A DNA stretch of 64,000 nucleotides from an uncultured Sphingomonadaceae bacterium. Its GTDB lineage: Bacteria > Pseudomonadota > Alphaproteobacteria > Sphingomonadales > Sphingomonadaceae. Below are positions 53,635 to 61,926 of this stretch, piece by piece. A program made the position numbers and the translations under genes. The stretch spans positions 611,501 to 675,500 of the forward strand of contig CANMEE010000001.1 in assembly GCA_947496865.1 (NCBI GenBank). The letters run 5' to 3'. The notes under the pieces were generated by a model, which made no database searches, was not told the origin of the DNA, and saw only the letters and a list, made by a program, of their open reading frames with translations. Numbering within the stretch: the first letter of the stretch is position 1; the number at the start of each line of letters is the position of its first letter.

Positions 53635-54758
53635 AGTGATTCCTTCAGTTTCTGTTTCACAGCCCAGCGCACCGCTTTTGCAAATAAGGTTGGCAGGCCC
53701 GCATCCTCAATGTCGTCTATCGGCCACCAGATTACATCATCCAGCACTTGGCCAAGTTCGATCTTTTTATTGTCACCCTTGTTAATAGCGATTTTATCGC
53801 TTTGATAAACCGCCAAATCAACCTCAAGCGAAAAATGGGTGAAGCTGTGCTGAACGACATTCTCGTGCAGCTGCCAATCACCGTCTAACGGCGGCTGGCC
53901 ATGTCCATCGGTTCCCGCGGCCCAATTGTCGTCCGGCAAAGCGCGCATAGAACCGAGCATGCCCTTTGCCGGACGGGTGATGAGCAGCAATTTTTCGTCC
54001 TGTTCGATCCAGAAAAAACGGCCGCTTCGCGTTGGCTTAGCTTTTTTCGCTGGCTTGACCGGGTAGCGCTCTTGATCAGCATTGGCATAGGCGGCGCAAT
54101 GTACTTGCACCGGACATATGTCGCATTTTGGGGCTTTAGCGGTGCAGATGCTGGCGCCAATATCCATGCAAGCTTGTGCAAAATCTCCCGCACCCTGTTC
54201 CGGGGTCAGGGCATCCATGCCGATGCGAATGTCTCCCTTGCCCTTGGGCAACGGTGTATCAATCGCAAATAGCCTCGCCACCAACCGTTCAATATTGGCA
54301 TCGACAACCACCGCGCGCTTGCCAAAGGCAATGGCTGCGACCGCCGCTGCGGTATAAGCGCCTACACCTGGAAGTTTGAGCAGCTCTGCCTCTTGCGCGG
54401 GAAACACGCCATTCCGCTCGTCCGCCACATGGAGCGCGCATTTATGCAGGTTCCTGGCCCGTGCATAATAGCCCAGACCAGCCCATGCCGCCAGGACATC
54501 GGCCTCATCGGCGGCGGCCAAATCCGCTATAGTTGGCCATCGTTTTGTGAATTTTTGAAAATAGGCGATGACGGCCGCAACTGTTGTCTGCTGCAACATC
54601 ACTTCGGACAGCCAGATATGATAGGGGTCTGGCAACATGCCGCTTGCGGAAATCTTAGGCGGCACGCGCCATGGCAAATTGCGGGCGTTATCCACATAAT
54701 GTGCACTGATTTTGGCGGTGATAAATTGCGCTTCACCGGTTATTCTGTCGACGCCCAT
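53631..54758 (-). CDS. mutY: Adenine DNA glycosylase MutY
   Basis: MutY removes adenine mispaired with 8-oxoguanine. The 375-residue protein has LSEVMLQQT with catalytic Glu52, the helix-hairpin-helix LPGVGAYTAAAV with Asp153 in VVDANIERL, and the 4Fe-4S ligands C205-x6-C212-x2-C215-x5-C221. A C-terminal Nudix-like domain for 8-oxoG recognition follows (FFWIEQDEKLLLITRPAKGMLGSM). The ATG at 54758 is chosen over a longer frame whose first 39 residues look unlike MutY. It heads the four-gene reverse operon and is divergent from dciA by 27 bases. Confidence 0.95.
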   Translation of the reverse strand: MGVDRITGEAQFITAKISAHYVDNARNLPWRVPPKISASGMLPDPYHIWLSEVMLQQTTVAAVIAYFQKFTKRWPTIADLAAADEADVLAAWAGLGYYARARNLHKCALHVADERNGVFPAQEAELLKLPGVGAYTAAAVAAIAFGKRAVVVDANIERLVARLFAIDTPLPKGKGDIRIGMDALTPEQGAGDFAQACMDIGASICTAKAPKCDICPVQVHCAAYANADQERYPVKPAKKAKPTRSGRFFWIEQDEKLLLITRPAKGMLGSMRALPDDNWAAGTDGHGQPPLDGDWQLHENVVQHSFTHFSLEVDLAVYQSDKIAINKGDNKKIELGQVLDDVIWWPIDDIEDAGLPTLFAKAVRWAVKQKLKESL

Positions 54759-54785
54759 GGGGTGCCTATGCCATGATGCCCCGCT

Positions 54786-55472
54786 ATGGCGAAGGAAAAT
54801 AATCCGGACGGCGAAAAGCCCAAGCGCAAGAGCGCTAAGCGGCCATCCGCGGCCAGAAAGTTCAGTAAATATCAACGCCCTCGCGGCGGCGAAGCACGCA
54901 GCATATCAGACCTGATGCCCGAAATTGGCCGCGCCGCTTTTCGCCGCTACGGCTTCATCCAAAGTTCGGTGGTCAGCCGTTGGCCGGAAATTGTTGGGGA
55001 ACGTTACGCAGGCGTCTCGCTACCCGAATCAATCCGCTTTCCACGCGGCGAAAAAGAGGGCGGAACGCTTCATTTGCTGGTTTCCGGCGCGCATTCGACT
55101 TTGATGCAACATATTACACCGGAAATTATCGAGCGTGTGAACCGCTTCTTCGGCTATGGTGCGATTAGTCAGGTGCGATTCAGGCAAGGCCCGGTAAATT
55201 CAGCTAAAGACCTTGAAAAACCAAGGGAAAAACGGGCAGTCTTGCCGCCATCGCTGAAACCTGCGCCAATCGAATTGGGGGACAGCCTGCGCGATATTGG
55301 TGACCCGGAATTGAACAGGGTGCTTGAATCGCTGGCAACAGCTATTGCCAAGTCGGAAGGTGCTCCGCAAATAGAAGAACCCAAGCCAATTGCCATCATC
55401 GGTAAAATTGGCGGCGGCGTAAAACGGCAACCGGATAATAGCGGGCCAGAAAAGAAGAAGGACGACGAATGA
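54786..55472 (+). CDS. dciA: DUF721 / DciA family protein (replicative helicase loader)
   Basis: This 228-residue protein has a basic disordered N-terminus (KPKRKSAKRPSAARKFSK) and a DUF721 domain (about 40-135; GRAAFRRYGFIQSSVVSRWPEIVGERYAGVSLPESIRFPRG and GTLHLLVSGAHSTLMQHITPEIIERVNRFFGYG). A long charged tail follows. DciA loads DnaB helicase in bacteria lacking DnaC/DnaI. The last bases overlap the next gene's ATG. The neighbourhood with two DsbA-like genes and smc is one I associate with sphingomonads. Confidence 0.88.
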   Translation: MAKENNPDGEKPKRKSAKRPSAARKFSKYQRPRGGEARSISDLMPEIGRAAFRRYGFIQSSVVSRWPEIVGERYAGVSLPESIRFPRGEKEGGTLHLLVSGAHSTLMQHITPEIIERVNRFFGYGAISQVRFRQGPVNSAKDLEKPREKRAVLPPSLKPAPIELGDSLRDIGDPELNRVLESLATAIAKSEGAPQIEEPKPIAIIGKIGGGVKRQPDNSGPEKKKDDE

Positions 55473-56164
55473 AATTTGCAAGCGCGTATCTTGCTTTGGC
55501 AACCCTTCCAGCAGCGGTTGTTGCCGCTGCCCCCGTGGCCGCCCAACAAACAGATTGGGCGCAACGCGTCACCCTGTCAGACAAAGGCGGCCATATTGTC
55601 GGCAATCCTTTGGCGCTGCACCAGATTACCGAATATATGAGTTATACCTGTAACCATTGCGCGAATTTTGAAGCGGAATCACATGATTCGCTAGAGTCGG
55701 ATTTCATCCAAAAGGGCCATATCAGCTTTGAAATTCGCAATCTGGTTCTCAACCCGATTGATTTAACCGCCGCGATGCTGGCGCGTTGCGGCGGACGCAC
55801 CAAGTTTTTTGGCAATCACCGCGCTTTGCTCGGCTCTCAGGCAAGCTGGATGAAAACCTTCCAGTCTTCTTCGCCAGATGTCATGAAATCTTTGAACGAA
55901 GGCACAGTCCCCGAGCGGCTCAAAAAAATAGCCAAGGCCGCTGACTTTTACGGTGTGATGAAGAAACGTGGCTACTCAACAGCGCAAGTAAATACCTGTC
56001 TGGCCGATCAAGCCACACAGGACAAAATCTTGGCGATGACAAAATATGCGACAGGCGTGTTAAAACTTTCTGGCACACCGAGTTTTACGCTAAACGACCA
56101 ACCAATCAAAAAAGTCCATAATTGGGCGCGCTTGCGCTCTGCATTATTGGCTCTGCCGGAATGA
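55469..56164 (+). CDS. DsbA-like periplasmic thiol oxidoreductase (first copy)
   Basis: This 231-residue protein has a signal peptide (ALATLPAAVVAAAPVAAQ) and a DsbA/DsbG-type thioredoxin domain with active site CNHC in YMSYTCNHCANFE. A cis-Pro loop SGTPSFTLN follows near the C-terminus and additional Cys residues lie in LARCGG and NTCLADQ. It resembles the next gene's product throughout (FEIRNLVLNPIDLTAAMLARCGG versus FEIRNFVRDPLDLTAAILSRCGG), so the two are paralogues. Start ATG overlaps dciA (ATGA). It probably catalyses disulfide formation or isomerisation. Confidence 0.9.
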   Translation: MKFASAYLALATLPAAVVAAAPVAAQQTDWAQRVTLSDKGGHIVGNPLALHQITEYMSYTCNHCANFEAESHDSLESDFIQKGHISFEIRNLVLNPIDLTAAMLARCGGRTKFFGNHRALLGSQASWMKTFQSSSPDVMKSLNEGTVPERLKKIAKAADFYGVMKKRGYSTAQVNTCLADQATQDKILAMTKYATGVLKLSGTPSFTLNDQPIKKVHNWARLRSALLALPE

Positions 56165-56199
56165 AATTAAAAACTCACAGGAATAACAGGAAACTATCT

Positions 56200-56943
56200 A
56201 TGTCTAAATCACTCTATATTGCACCCATGGCTCTGGCGCTGGCGCTGACCGGATGCAGCGGCGCTGCGGAAACCGAAGCCGGCGCTACCTCGGGCGATGC
56301 CGTTGAAACCGTTGCTGCGCCAGAAGGACAGAAATGGTCTACCACGGTTGCGCAGACCGATGCCGGTGGTTACGTGATGGGCAATCCCGACGCACCGATC
56401 AAGCTGGTGGAATATATGTCGATCACCTGCTCGCATTGCGCCACCTTTGGCGAGGAAGCGTTTAACACGATCCGCGATGATTATGTGGAATCAGGCCGCG
56501 TCAGTTTTGAAATCCGCAACTTCGTTCGGGATCCACTCGACCTGACAGCGGCCATCCTGTCTCGCTGTGGCGGCGAAGGCCCATTTTTTGCTCTGACCAA
56601 ACAGGCGCTCAATAATCAGGGCCCAATGTTTGAAAAAGCTCAGGGCATGGGCGAAGCGACCTATAGCAGCGTTTTGCAATCAGAACCGAATATCCGCTTC
56701 GTGCGACTGGCCGAACAGCTCGACCTGATAAGCTATTTTCAACAGCGCGGCGTTTCTGCCGATCAAGCCAAAGCCTGCTTGAGCGACACGGCGGTTGCGG
56801 AAAAACTGATGGCTGATACACAAACAGCGATCAAGGATTTTGACATTCAAGGCACGCCAACTTTCCTGCTCAATGGTCAGAAAATCGATGGCACCAGCTG
56901 GAATATGGTGGAAACCAAATTGAAAGAAGCAGGCGCTCGGTAA
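56200..56943 (+). CDS. DsbA-like lipoprotein thiol oxidoreductase (second copy)
   Basis: This 247-residue protein has a lipoprotein signal with lipobox LTGC (Cys18), an Ala/Glu linker, and a DsbA-type domain with active site CSHC in YMSITCSHCATFGEE and cis-Pro in QGTPTFLLNG. It keeps the LSRCGG and KACLSD cysteines seen in the first copy. Unlike that copy it is membrane anchored, so the pair may have split into soluble and anchored roles. The ATG at 56200 has CAGGAAA before it; an earlier frame start is unlikely. A DsbB gene is not in this window. Confidence 0.9.
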   Translation: MSKSLYIAPMALALALTGCSGAAETEAGATSGDAVETVAAPEGQKWSTTVAQTDAGGYVMGNPDAPIKLVEYMSITCSHCATFGEEAFNTIRDDYVESGRVSFEIRNFVRDPLDLTAAILSRCGGEGPFFALTKQALNNQGPMFEKAQGMGEATYSSVLQSEPNIRFVRLAEQLDLISYFQQRGVSADQAKACLSDTAVAEKLMADTQTAIKDFDIQGTPTFLLNGQKIDGTSWNMVETKLKEAGAR

Positions 56944-57011
56944 GCGCCCTTCTTCGCTTGGGGGAAGCGAGCAATGCGAGTGATGAATGACAGTCAGGCA
57001 GGGCAGTCTGC

Positions 57012-60000
57012 GTGCAGATAAAGAAGCTCAAACTTTCGGGCTTCAAGAGCTTTGTCGATCCCACTGAGCTACGCATTGAAAAAGGGCTGACCGGTGTGGT
57101 CGGCCCCAATGGTTGCGGCAAATCCAACCTGCTCGAAGCCATCCGCTGGGTCATGGGCGAAAGCTCTGCCAAATCCATGCGCGGTGGTGGCATGGAAGAT
57201 GTGATCTTTGCCGGAACCGACCAACGCCCGGAACGCCAATTTGCCGAAGTCGCGCTTCATGCCGAACGCGAAACCAATGATGTTTCCTCGCTTCACGTCG
57301 GCGACAACGATAGCGAGCTGGAAATTGTCCGGCGCATTGAGCGGGGGGCTGGCAGTGCTTATCGTGCCAATGGTACCGATGTTCGTGCCAAAGATGTTGC
57401 TCTGATTTTTGCCGATGCCGCGACCGGCGCGCATAGTCCTGCCTTGGTCAGTCAAGGCAAGATCAGCAACGTGATTTCCTCCAAACCGACTGACCGCCGG
57501 GAAATGCTGGAAGAAGCAGCCGGCATTTCCGGGCTGCATGTGCGCCGCAAGGATGCCGAGCAGAAATTGCGGGCAGCGGAGAAAAATCTCGGGCGGCTTG
57601 ATGACATATTGGGCGATATGGAACAGCGCGCCTCTGCCTTGCGCCGCCAAGCCAAACAGGCCGAACGCTACAAGAAACTGAGCAGTCAGATTACTACGGT
57701 TGAGGCCCGTCTGATTTTTGCCCGCTGGACAGAAGCCGCTGCAGCAGCCGATGCAGCCAAGGCCGAAGCAGAGGCGGCAGAAGCCAAGGTCAACGCCGCA
57801 CAGAATGCTCAACAATCTGCGGTAAAAGCGCAGAATGAAAGCGCCAGAACGCTCGGCATATTGCGCGCGGACCTTACCAGAGCGCGCGAGGAAGCCAGCG
57901 AGTCCAGCCATCGCTTGCTGTCGCTGACCAACGAGCGCGATAATCTAAAATCCCGCTTGCTCGACCTGCAGGCACAGGCCCAGCGGATCAAAGATGATAA
58001 TGCGCGCGAGGATCAATTGACCCGCGATGCCATGGAAGCATTGTCCCGGCTCGAACAGGATGACAAGCGCCTGACAACCGAGCTTTCAGAGCTGGAAGCA
58101 GAGCGCCCCGAGCTTGAAAAACAAGCGGAAAAGGCAGAACGCGCCGCCAGTGATAGCGAAGTGGAACTGGCCAAAGCCGTGGCCGAAGAGGCGCGCATTC
58201 AAGCCGAAATCAAGGTTGCTAATGCCGCCTTGGAAGCCGCCCAAACCCGTCATGGTCGCTTAGCCGTCGAACTGGAACGATTGGCGCAGGAACGCGCCGA
58301 AATGGGCGATGAGGCGGAACTCAAAACCGCCCTTGCCGACGCCATAACTGCGCGGGAAGCGGCCCAGAAACAGGCTGATGGCAGCGGATCGCAAATCGCG
58401 GCGCTGGAAGCAAAGCGGCTTACCGCCAGTGAAGCGCGTGATGCGGCCGAGTCTGCACTGGCTTCTTTGAAAGCCGAACTGGCCGGGATCACATCCGAAC
58501 ATAACGCCTTGGAACGAGAACTCTCCAAAGGCGAAAGCGATCACAAGGCCATTGATCAGGTCAAGGCAGCGCCCGGTTATGAGCGCGCGTTGGCAGCCGC
58601 TTTGGGTGACGATTTGCTGGCGTCCATTGGTGAAGATGGCGACCGCTTCTGGGGTGGCGGTAGCGCGCTTGCAGCCGGCAAAGCACCAGCCGGAACCGAA
58701 ACATTGCTCGACCATGTTGAGGCGCCAGAACAATTGCGCAATCGCTTGTCGCAAATTTTTGTCGCCGACAGCGATACGAACCAATCGCTCGCGGTCGGCC
58801 AAAGACTGGTCACCAAATCAGGGGCCTTGCGCCGCTGGGATGGTTTTGTCGCCCGGGATGATGGCAATGCCAGCGCGGAGCGGCTGGTGCGCGCCAATCG
58901 TCTGACCGAATTATCGGGCTTGCTAGAACCAGCTGAGGCGAAAGCCGCTGCTGCGGAAACAGCGCTGCACAGCCAGCAGGAAGCTATTGCCACGGCCGAG
59001 CAGCAGCTCACCGAAGCGCGTACGGCCCGGCGCGAGGCAGAAGATTTGCTGCGGCAGGCTCTGCGTGAAGCGGACCAGGCGGAAGAAGCCCTAGGATGGC
59101 TACAAAAACGCACCGCTAGTCTGTCCGAGCGGGAAGCGGCGCTTAAAGCAGAAGCGGCGACCGCACAGGCGGAGCTGGAAACAGCCCAGAAAGAACGCAC
59201 GAGCCAACCTGATGGTGCGGCACAGGAAAAAGCGCGTGCGGCTCTGCAGGATCAGCGCGATGCGGCGCGGCAGCAGGTGATGTCTTCGCAGGCAGCTTTG
59301 TCCGGCCTCGACCAGAAGCTGGCACAGGTGAAAGAACAGAAAGCCGTAGCTGGCGCACAGATTAAATCCTGGCAGGACCGCTCCAGCGAGGCGGCCACGC
59401 GCATGGCGGAGATGAGCAAGCGCGGCGCGACGATAGAGGCAGAGGTCGAAAAACTAGCTGATCGTCCGCGCGTGATCGAAGTGGAAGTGACCAAGCTGCA
59501 AGAACAGCAGGATGCCCTAAACGCCGTGGTCGCGGAAAAAAATAGCGCGCAGCAGTCAGCCGAGTTGGCGCAGCGCGATCATGAAGACCGGTTAAACGCC
59601 ACCAGCGAGGCCCTGAGCCAAGCACGCGAAGAACGCGCCGGGGCCAAGGCGCGGGCCGAAAATCAGGATTTGCGCCGCGTGGAAATGGGCCGGATTTCGG
59701 GCGAGAAATTCGAATGCCCGCCGCAACTATTGTCCGAAAAATGTGAATTTGACGAAGCCACGGTTGGGGAAGCCGGACTGGAATCGGCAGAATTGGAACG
59801 GCTAACGCTCAGCCGCGAACGGATCGGGCCGGTTAATCTGGTTGCCGCCGATGAGTTGGAAGAGCTGGAAACCGAATGGGAAAAATCGACCAAGGAAAGC
59901 AGCGAGCTCAACGAAGCGATCAACCAGCTGCGCGGCTCCATCGGCAGTCTTAATCGCGAAGGGCGGCAACGCTTGCTCGCGGCATTTGAAGAAGTAGATC

Positions 60001-60449
60001 AACATTTCCAGCGGCTTTTCACGACCCTGTTTGACGGCGGCAAGGCGCATCTGGAACTGGTCGACAGCGATGATCCGCTGGAGGCGGGCTTGGAGATTAT
60101 GGCGCAACCACCGGGCAAGAGACTGACCTCTCTGACCTTGCTATCTGGCGGTGAACAGGCGCTAACCGCCGTGGCGTTGATCTTTGGCCTTTTCCTGACC
60201 AATCCCGCTCCCATCTGCGTACTCGACGAGGTCGATGCACCGCTGGATGATGCAAATATCGAACGCTTCTGCGACCTGCTCGACAAGATGGTCGCGGAAA
60301 CCAACACGCGCTATCTAATCGTGACCCATAATGCGGTGACGATGAGCCGGATGCACCGGTTATTCGGCGTAACGATGATCGAGCGCGGAATTTCACAGCT
60401 GGTGTCGGTGGATCTCGATGCGGCGGAAGAGTTGCTGGCGGCGGAGTAA
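57012..60449 (+). CDS. smc: Chromosome segregation protein SMC
   Basis: This 1145-residue protein begins VQIKKLKLSGFKSFVDPTEL and has Walker A GPNGCGKS (31-38). A long coiled coil (about 165-500) is followed by a hinge (about 505-640, with APGYERALAAALGDDL) and a second coiled coil. The ABC signature LLSGGEQAL (near 1042) and Walker B ICVLDEVDAPLDD end the head. SMC dimers with ScpAB compact and segregate chromosomes by loop extrusion. The GTG start at 57012 gives the conserved N-terminus; its ribosome site is weak. A REP-like half element follows the stop. Confidence 0.96.
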   Translation: MQIKKLKLSGFKSFVDPTELRIEKGLTGVVGPNGCGKSNLLEAIRWVMGESSAKSMRGGGMEDVIFAGTDQRPERQFAEVALHAERETNDVSSLHVGDNDSELEIVRRIERGAGSAYRANGTDVRAKDVALIFADAATGAHSPALVSQGKISNVISSKPTDRREMLEEAAGISGLHVRRKDAEQKLRAAEKNLGRLDDILGDMEQRASALRRQAKQAERYKKLSSQITTVEARLIFARWTEAAAAADAAKAEAEAAEAKVNAAQNAQQSAVKAQNESARTLGILRADLTRAREEASESSHRLLSLTNERDNLKSRLLDLQAQAQRIKDDNAREDQLTRDAMEALSRLEQDDKRLTTELSELEAERPELEKQAEKAERAASDSEVELAKAVAEEARIQAEIKVANAALEAAQTRHGRLAVELERLAQERAEMGDEAELKTALADAITAREAAQKQADGSGSQIAALEAKRLTASEARDAAESALASLKAELAGITSEHNALERELSKGESDHKAIDQVKAAPGYERALAAALGDDLLASIGEDGDRFWGGGSALAAGKAPAGTETLLDHVEAPEQLRNRLSQIFVADSDTNQSLAVGQRLVTKSGALRRWDGFVARDDGNASAERLVRANRLTELSGLLEPAEAKAAAAETALHSQQEAIATAEQQLTEARTARREAEDLLRQALREADQAEEALGWLQKRTASLSEREAALKAEAATAQAELETAQKERTSQPDGAAQEKARAALQDQRDAARQQVMSSQAALSGLDQKLAQVKEQKAVAGAQIKSWQDRSSEAATRMAEMSKRGATIEAEVEKLADRPRVIEVEVTKLQEQQDALNAVVAEKNSAQQSAELAQRDHEDRLNATSEALSQAREERAGAKARAENQDLRRVEMGRISGEKFECPPQLLSEKCEFDEATVGEAGLESAELERLTLSRERIGPVNLVAADELEELETEWEKSTKESSELNEAINQLRGSIGSLNREGRQRLLAAFEEVDQHFQRLFTTLFDGGKAHLELVDSDDPLEAGLEIMAQPPGKRLTSLTLLSGGEQALTAVALIFGLFLTNPAPICVLDEVDAPLDDANIERFCDLLDKMVAETNTRYLIVTHNAVTMSRMHRLFGVTMIERGISQLVSVDLDAAEELLAAE

Positions 60450-60468
60450 GGCTGCGCTTCCTCTTGGA

Positions 60469-60498
60469 GCGCCCTTCGACAGGCTCAGGGCTAACGGT
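60469..60498. repeat. Single arm of the REP-like element
   Basis: The arm begins CGCCCTTCGACAGGCTCAGG and continues GCTAACGG then TTTT. It matches the right arms of the palindromes at 11995-12067 and 13183-13250 but has no good left partner. It lies between the convergent smc and soxR genes. Confidence 0.65.
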
Positions 60499-60519
60499 TT
60501 TAAGCTTTGACCGTTTCTA

Positions 60520-60963
60520 TCAATCCTCCAAAACCAGCCGTGGCCCAGACCCTTTTAACCCAGCGCGGTCCTGCGGATTATAGAGCTGACATTTCTTCAA
60601 ACTCAAACAACCACAGCCAATGCACCCGTCAAGCCGATCCCGCGTCCGCTCCAGTTCCGCAATCCGCGCGTCAATTACTTTGCGCATCGCCTTGCTGATC
60701 CGCGTCCAGTCTGCCTGTGTTGGCGTGCGACCGTGCGGAAGGCCCGCAAGCTGGTGCTCAATCTCTCCGATAGTCAGCCCCAATTGTTGCGCGATCAGGA
60801 CGAAAGACAAGCGCCTTATGTCCGAGCGCAAAAAGCGCCGCTGGCCGCCGCTGGAGCGAAAGGGTTCGACCAGCCCCTTTTCCTCGTAAAAACGGATAGC
60901 GGAAACCGACAGGCCGGTGCGTGCGGCCAAGGCTCCGATCGTCAGGGATTTGGTGTCAGGCAT
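60520..60963 (-). CDS. soxR: Redox-sensing transcriptional activator SoxR
   Basis: This 147-residue MerR-family protein has the helix-turn-helix LTIGALAARTGLSVSAIRFYEEKGL, a dimerisation helix, and the 2Fe-2S cluster motif C114-x2-C117-x-C119-x5-C125 (CIGCGCLSLKKC). SoxR senses redox-cycling compounds or phenazine-like metabolites through oxidation of the cluster. It activates promoters with a long spacer and an 18-bp dyad. Such a site lies in the divergent spacer at 60995-61012. No soxS is present, as in most non-enteric bacteria, so the regulated genes are expected to be direct targets. Confidence 0.96.
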   Translation of the reverse strand: MPDTKSLTIGALAARTGLSVSAIRFYEEKGLVEPFRSSGGQRRFLRSDIRRLSFVLIAQQLGLTIGEIEHQLAGLPHGRTPTQADWTRISKAMRKVIDARIAELERTRDRLDGCIGCGCLSLKKCQLYNPQDRAGLKGSGPRLVLED

Positions 60964-60990
60964 CGCAATATCATTCCAGAAAATTATCTC

Positions 60991-61021
60991 TTGACCTCAA
61001 CTTAGCTTGAGGTTGTACGAA
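60991..61021 (+). promoter_or_regulatory. SoxR box within a 19-bp-spacer promoter
   Basis: CCTCAACTTAGCTTGAGG (60995-61012) closely matches the SoxR consensus CCTCAAGTTAACTTGAGG. It overlaps a forward promoter TTGACC (60991-60996) - 19 bases - TACGAA (61016-61021). The overlong spacer is typical of MerR/SoxR-activated promoters. Confidence 0.85.
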
Positions 61022-61069
61022 TCGCAAGTGCAGGCAGAAAAGCACCTATTTTTGAGAAGGATCGCGATT

Positions 61070-61612
61070 GTGAAGTTGAACCAAGTTACCGTTGGATGTG
61101 TCGATTATGATGCGTCGGTCAAATTTTACGAGACACTGGGTCTTGTCCAGATTGTTGGTTCTCGTCCCGATTATGCGCGTTTTGAAACAGCGACCGGTGA
61201 GACGTTCTCTATTCACGCGGTGGATCAGGTCTTCGAACCAACCAGTATGATCTATTTCGAAACCGCTACGCTCGAAGATGATGTCGCGGCTCTGGAAGCC
61301 AAAGGCATTATTTTTGACACGCGGCCGAAAAATCAAAGCTGGGGCTGGCGGGAAGCACGCTTGCGCGATCCGGCTGGCAACGCCCTGTGCCTCTTTCATG
61401 GCGGAGACAATCGCCGATTCCCGCCATGGCGAATTTCAAACAGCAACCAAGAAAAGGAAATGAAAAATGACAATAGCAACTCTGGAACATGTGAACATGA
61501 CAGTCAGCGACCCGCAGCGGTCCGCCGCCCTGATGCGCGATCTATTTGGCTGGCATATCCGGTGGGAGGGGCCATCAATGTCGGGTGGCCACACGATCCA
61601 CGTTGGGACTGA
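61070..61612 (+). CDS. VOC family protein with an out-of-frame C-terminal overlap
   Basis: This 180-residue frame begins with a GTG preceded by AGAAGGA. A normal VOC domain occupies residues 1 to about 122 (VKLNQVTVGCVDYDASVKFYETLGL to DPAGNALCLFHGGDNRRFPPWRI). The rest has low-complexity Asn/Ser/Lys sequence and then reads 146 bases into the next gene in another frame, which looks like a lost stop codon rather than a real domain. It is the first gene behind the SoxR box, so induction by redox-active compounds is expected. Glyoxalase-like detoxification is the likely role; the substrate is unknown. Confidence 0.82.
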   Translation: MKLNQVTVGCVDYDASVKFYETLGLVQIVGSRPDYARFETATGETFSIHAVDQVFEPTSMIYFETATLEDDVAALEAKGIIFDTRPKNQSWGWREARLRDPAGNALCLFHGGDNRRFPPWRISNSNQEKEMKNDNSNSGTCEHDSQRPAAVRRPDARSIWLAYPVGGAINVGWPHDPRWD

Positions 61613-61847
61613 CGATCAATATCTCGCACTTTATACCAATGCGGATGTGAAGGCCGCTGATCCAGGCTTCCGCAAAGGAGAACCGATGAACCATGTCGCG
61701 ATGACTGTCGATGATCTGGATGCCGTCGAGGCGAAAGTGGTCGCGGCCGGTCTGAAACCCTTTGGCCATGATGATTATGATCCCGGACGACGGTTCTATT
61801 TTTTCGACTGGGACGGGATTGAGTTCGAGATTGTCAGCTACGCCTGA
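61467..61847 (+). CDS. VOC family protein, second gene of the SoxR-linked operon
   Basis: This 126-residue protein begins MTIATLEHVNMTVSDPQRSAALMRDLFGWHIRWEG. The VOC fold includes HVNMTV and PMNHVAMTVDDLDAVEAKVVAAGLKP, ending YFFDWDGIEFEIVSYA. His in EHVN and NHVAM and Glu in IEFEIV are at the positions of metal ligands in glyoxalase-type members. AAGGAAATG lies before the ATG. It shares 146 bases with the preceding frame, which shows that the preceding gene's tail is likely spurious. The PNPOx-like gene follows after 79 bases. Confidence 0.86.
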   Translation: MTIATLEHVNMTVSDPQRSAALMRDLFGWHIRWEGPSMSGGHTIHVGTDDQYLALYTNADVKAADPGFRKGEPMNHVAMTVDDLDAVEAKVVAAGLKPFGHDDYDPGRRFYFFDWDGIEFEIVSYA

Positions 61848-61926
61848 CCGGGCCGATCTTCCCATTCGGGCCGCCAGCGCGTAACCTTTGACGATGGCGG
61901 CCCGAACCGGGCCATGGAGACAGACC

